A stretch of 9,138 nt of DNA from Rubripirellula sp. (GTDB taxonomy: Bacteria > Planctomycetota > Planctomycetia > Pirellulales > Pirellulaceae): contig JARFQX010000844.1 of the NCBI GenBank assembly GCA_029287555.1, positions 1-9,138 on the forward strand. The letters are read 5' to 3'. A program made the position numbers and the translations under genes. Of this stretch, positions 7,418 through 9,138 are shown piece by piece (within the stretch, counting starts at the first letter, position 1; each line of letters begins with the position of its first letter). The notes under the pieces are model-generated. The model was given only the letters and a program-made list of their open reading frames with translations, was not told the origin of the DNA and ran no database searches.

Positions 7418-7499
7418 GGATTTGAGAAGTTCCCGGCCCGTACTCGCAATGACCGCGGACACCGTCAACAATAATGCAAGAGAAACATTCAGTATTTCA

Positions 7500-7516
7500 C
7501 CGCTCACACCGAGCGG
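7500..7516. other. 6-bp GC-rich hairpin upstream of nagB
   Basis: CCGCTC (7500-7505) and GAGCGG (7511-7516) form a perfect stem around a 5-base loop, 37 bases before the nagB start. It may be a leader hairpin or a regulator site. No T-run follows, so it is not a standard terminator. Confidence 0.35.
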
Positions 7517-7544
7517 CAAATTCCTGCATAGCTTAACTCGGAAT

Positions 7545-7549
7545 GAGGT
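7545..7549 (+). promoter_or_regulatory. Shine-Dalgarno site that fixes the nagB start
   Basis: GAGGT lies 4 bases before ATG 7554. It supports this ATG over the in-frame TTG at 7422, which would add 44 residues with no family similarity. Confidence 0.7.
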
Positions 7550-7553
7550 CAGG

Positions 7554-8315
7554 ATGCGAACAATCTTAACGAGCGACCGCGAGTCGATGGGGCGTTATGT
7601 CGCCCAGCATGCGGCAGCCGATCTGCGCACTGCGATTGATCAACATGGTACGGCGAATTTGGTGGTTGCCACGGGTGCCTCGCAGTTCGAGGTGCTCAAG
7701 GAGCTCGTTCACCAACCCGGGATCGATTGGCCTTCGGTGCAAGGATTTCACTTGGATGAATACGTTGGTTTGTCAGGCGACCACGGGGCATCTTTCTGTC
7801 GCTACCTGAAAGAGAGGTTTGTTGACCACGTACCGCTGGGCGCGTTCCATTACCTGCCAGGAGATCAAGATCCCGCCGAAACGATTGCCCGAGTCGGCGA
7901 TTTGATTCGTGAAACTCGGATCGATCTCGCCCTGGTTGGCATCGGCGAGAACGGGCACTTGGCGTTTAATGATCCACCCGCCGATTTTGAAACGGAAGAT
8001 CCCTACCTGGTTGTGGAGCTGGATGAGCCTTGTCGCATGCAGCAGGTGGGTGAAGGTTGGTTTGAAACACTCGATGACGTGCCGACTCATGCAATGAGCA
8101 TGTCGGTGCGTCAGATTCTCAAAGCAGCGAAAATTTACTGCAGCGTTCCCGACCAAAGAAAAGCAGAAGCGGTTCGCAATACCGTGGAAGGTCCGATCAC
8201 TCCCGAAGTGCCGGCGAGCATCCTGAAAACACATGGGGCGACGACCTTGGTGATCGACGAAGCTGCTGCATCGGAACTAAGTGCTGAGGTCCGCGACGCT
8301 TTGGAACGTGGATGA
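7554..8315 (+). CDS. nagB: Glucosamine-6-phosphate deaminase (NagB family)
   Basis: Predicted 253-residue cytoplasmic enzyme converting glucosamine-6-phosphate to fructose-6-phosphate and ammonia; E. coli NagB is slightly longer (266). Visible motifs: phosphate-binding ATGASQ (39-44), LDEYVGL with Asp68 aligned to the catalytic Asp72 of E. coli, and GIGENGHLAFND (129-140) with the catalytic His135. Asp140 stands where E. coli has Glu148, and Asn133 where it has Asp141. CRMQQVGEGWF (160-170) and PDQRKAEAV (199-207) complete the family pattern. These features place it in the NagB-like branch common in Planctomycetes and Bacteroidetes rather than the allosteric enterobacterial type. The stop overlaps the nagA start (ATGA), so the two are probably translated together. 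An isomerase or deaminase for a related amino sugar is possible but less likely given the nagA partner. Confidence 0.88.
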   Translation: MRTILTSDRESMGRYVAQHAAADLRTAIDQHGTANLVVATGASQFEVLKELVHQPGIDWPSVQGFHLDEYVGLSGDHGASFCRYLKERFVDHVPLGAFHYLPGDQDPAETIARVGDLIRETRIDLALVGIGENGHLAFNDPPADFETEDPYLVVELDEPCRMQQVGEGWFETLDDVPTHAMSMSVRQILKAAKIYCSVPDQRKAEAVRNTVEGPITPEVPASILKTHGATTLVIDEAAASELSAEVRDALERG

Positions 8316-9138
8316 TGTCGGGTTACGTTGATCTCCAAGTCAATGGTTATGCCGGCGTCGATTTCAACGCGATGCGGTTGACCGACAACGATCTGGTCAA
8401 AGCGTGCCAGCGGATTCGCAACGATGGGACCGAGAAGTTCCTCGCAACGATCATCACGGCACCGGTTGATGAGATGGTTGCCAAGATCGCTCGACTTGCC
8501 CGTTGGCTCGCGGATGTTCCCGAGGAATCCCGCGTTCTGGCGGGAATTCACGTGGAAGGCCCCTTTATCAACCCGGCTGATGGCTTCGTTGGCGCCCACC
8601 CGCGTGCGGCAGTCGAGCCGGCGACGGTCGCCGCGGCGGATCGCCTCGTCGAGGCGGGCGAGGGTTCGGTGCGCATGGTAACACTGGCACCCGAAGTCGA
8701 CTCCGATGCGCGGGTCACACGTCATCTAACCGATTCGGGAGTGGTCGTCGCTGCGGGCCACAGCGACGCCTCGCGCGATCAACTCCGCCGGGCAATCGAT
8801 AACGGCCTTCGGCTCTTCACCCATTTAGGGAACGGATGTCCCGCTGATTTGCCCCGACACGACAATGTGATCCAGCGGGTGTTGAGTCTAAGTGATGAGC
8901 TGCTGGTGTCGTTCATTGCCGATGGCCATCATGTTCCGGTTTTCGCGCTGCGGAATTATCTGCGATGCATTCCCACCGAAAACATCGTGATTGTTACCGA
9001 CGCGATTAGTGCCGCGGGCCTCGGCCCGGGCACGTACGAACTGTCCGGCCAGACGGTAGAGGTCGATGAGCACGGTGCGGCATGGGCCGCCTGCCGGACT
9101 CATTACGCGGGTTGTGCGTCTACTTTTCCTCAGATGAT
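8312..9138 (+). CDS. nagA: N-acetylglucosamine-6-phosphate deacetylase, lacking the N-terminal small domain; 3' end cut by window
   Basis: Amidohydrolase-superfamily enzyme removing acetate from GlcNAc-6-phosphate to supply NagB; 275 codons are visible before the window ends. Motifs in order: GYVDLQVNGYAGVDF (4-18, with the Q-x-N that replaces HxH in NagA), GIHVEGPF with the metal ligand Glu82, AAGHSDAS with His150, FTHLGNGCP with His171 and Asn174, IADGHHV with His207, and IVTDAISAAGL with the catalytic Asp230. All key residues are present. The frame opens directly at barrel strand 1. The roughly 50-residue beta domain that precedes it in E. coli NagA is absent, and an in-frame TGA at 8285-8287 excludes a longer start. 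ATG 8312 overlaps the nagB stop by four bases, and ATG 8315 is an equal alternative. Translational coupling to nagB is likely, since only a weak GGA-type Shine-Dalgarno lies upstream. Confidence 0.9.
   Translation, partial: MMSGYVDLQVNGYAGVDFNAMRLTDNDLVKACQRIRNDGTEKFLATIITAPVDEMVAKIARLARWLADVPEESRVLAGIHVEGPFINPADGFVGAHPRAAVEPATVAAADRLVEAGEGSVRMVTLAPEVDSDARVTRHLTDSGVVVAAGHSDASRDQLRRAIDNGLRLFTHLGNGCPADLPRHDNVIQRVLSLSDELLVSFIADGHHVPVFALRNYLRCIPTENIVIVTDAISAAGLGPGTYELSGQTVEVDEHGAAWAACRTHYAGCASTFPQM

Noticed and set aside
7422..7553. N-terminal extension of nagB from TTG 7422
   Set aside because: The added residues have no NagB similarity, and GAGGT sits at proper spacing before ATG 7554.

Overview
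The window looks like a chromosomal segment of a Planctomycetota member, most likely Pirellulaceae/Rhodopirellula-like. The strongest lineage marker is the large secreted protein at 1992-5063. It joins a PVC-type 'membrane-bound dehydrogenase' propeller, HEAT-like helices and a C-terminal CxxCH haem domain, an architecture characteristic of Planctomycetes and Verrucomicrobia. The Tat-type Gfo/Idh/MocA oxidoreductase and the two-domain acetylxylan-esterase-like hydrolase also suit this group.

Layout. (1) Positions 1-62, minus strand: the 5' half of what I read as a GEMM-I (cyclic-di-GMP class I) riboswitch aptamer. It is cut by the left edge and would control a gene outside the window. (2) Positions 63-678: a long divergent intergenic region with several short dyads, a hairpin and a weak promoter candidate for the riboswitch transcript, but no convincing gene. 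(3) 679-1968, plus: Tat-exported Gfo/Idh/MocA family oxidoreductase. (4) 1992-5063, minus: the PVC-type dehydrogenase/cytochrome, converging on gene 3 across only 23 bp. (5) 5160-7373, minus: secreted tandem alpha/beta hydrolase, upstream of and co-directional with gene 4 (96 bp apart), so possibly the same transcript. (6) 7374-7553: a 180-bp divergent regulatory region with two hairpins. (7) 7554-8315 and 8312 to the right edge, plus: nagB and nagA, overlapping by ATGA.

How the genes may work together. nagA and nagB form the core of amino-sugar catabolism: GlcNAc-6-P to GlcN-6-P plus acetate, then to fructose-6-P plus ammonia. The three exported proteins (oxidoreductase, esterase-like hydrolase, haem dehydrogenase) fit envelope or periplasmic processing of carbohydrate or ester substrates. 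A shared pathway with nagAB is inferred from proximity only. The c-di-GMP aptamer suggests that the gene beyond the left edge responds to a lifestyle second messenger.

The items most worth a second look are the edge riboswitch, a NagA that starts directly at the catalytic barrel (an in-frame stop just upstream rules out an N-terminal extension), and the hydrolase with a degenerate second domain. I did not find a wholly new multi-gene system.
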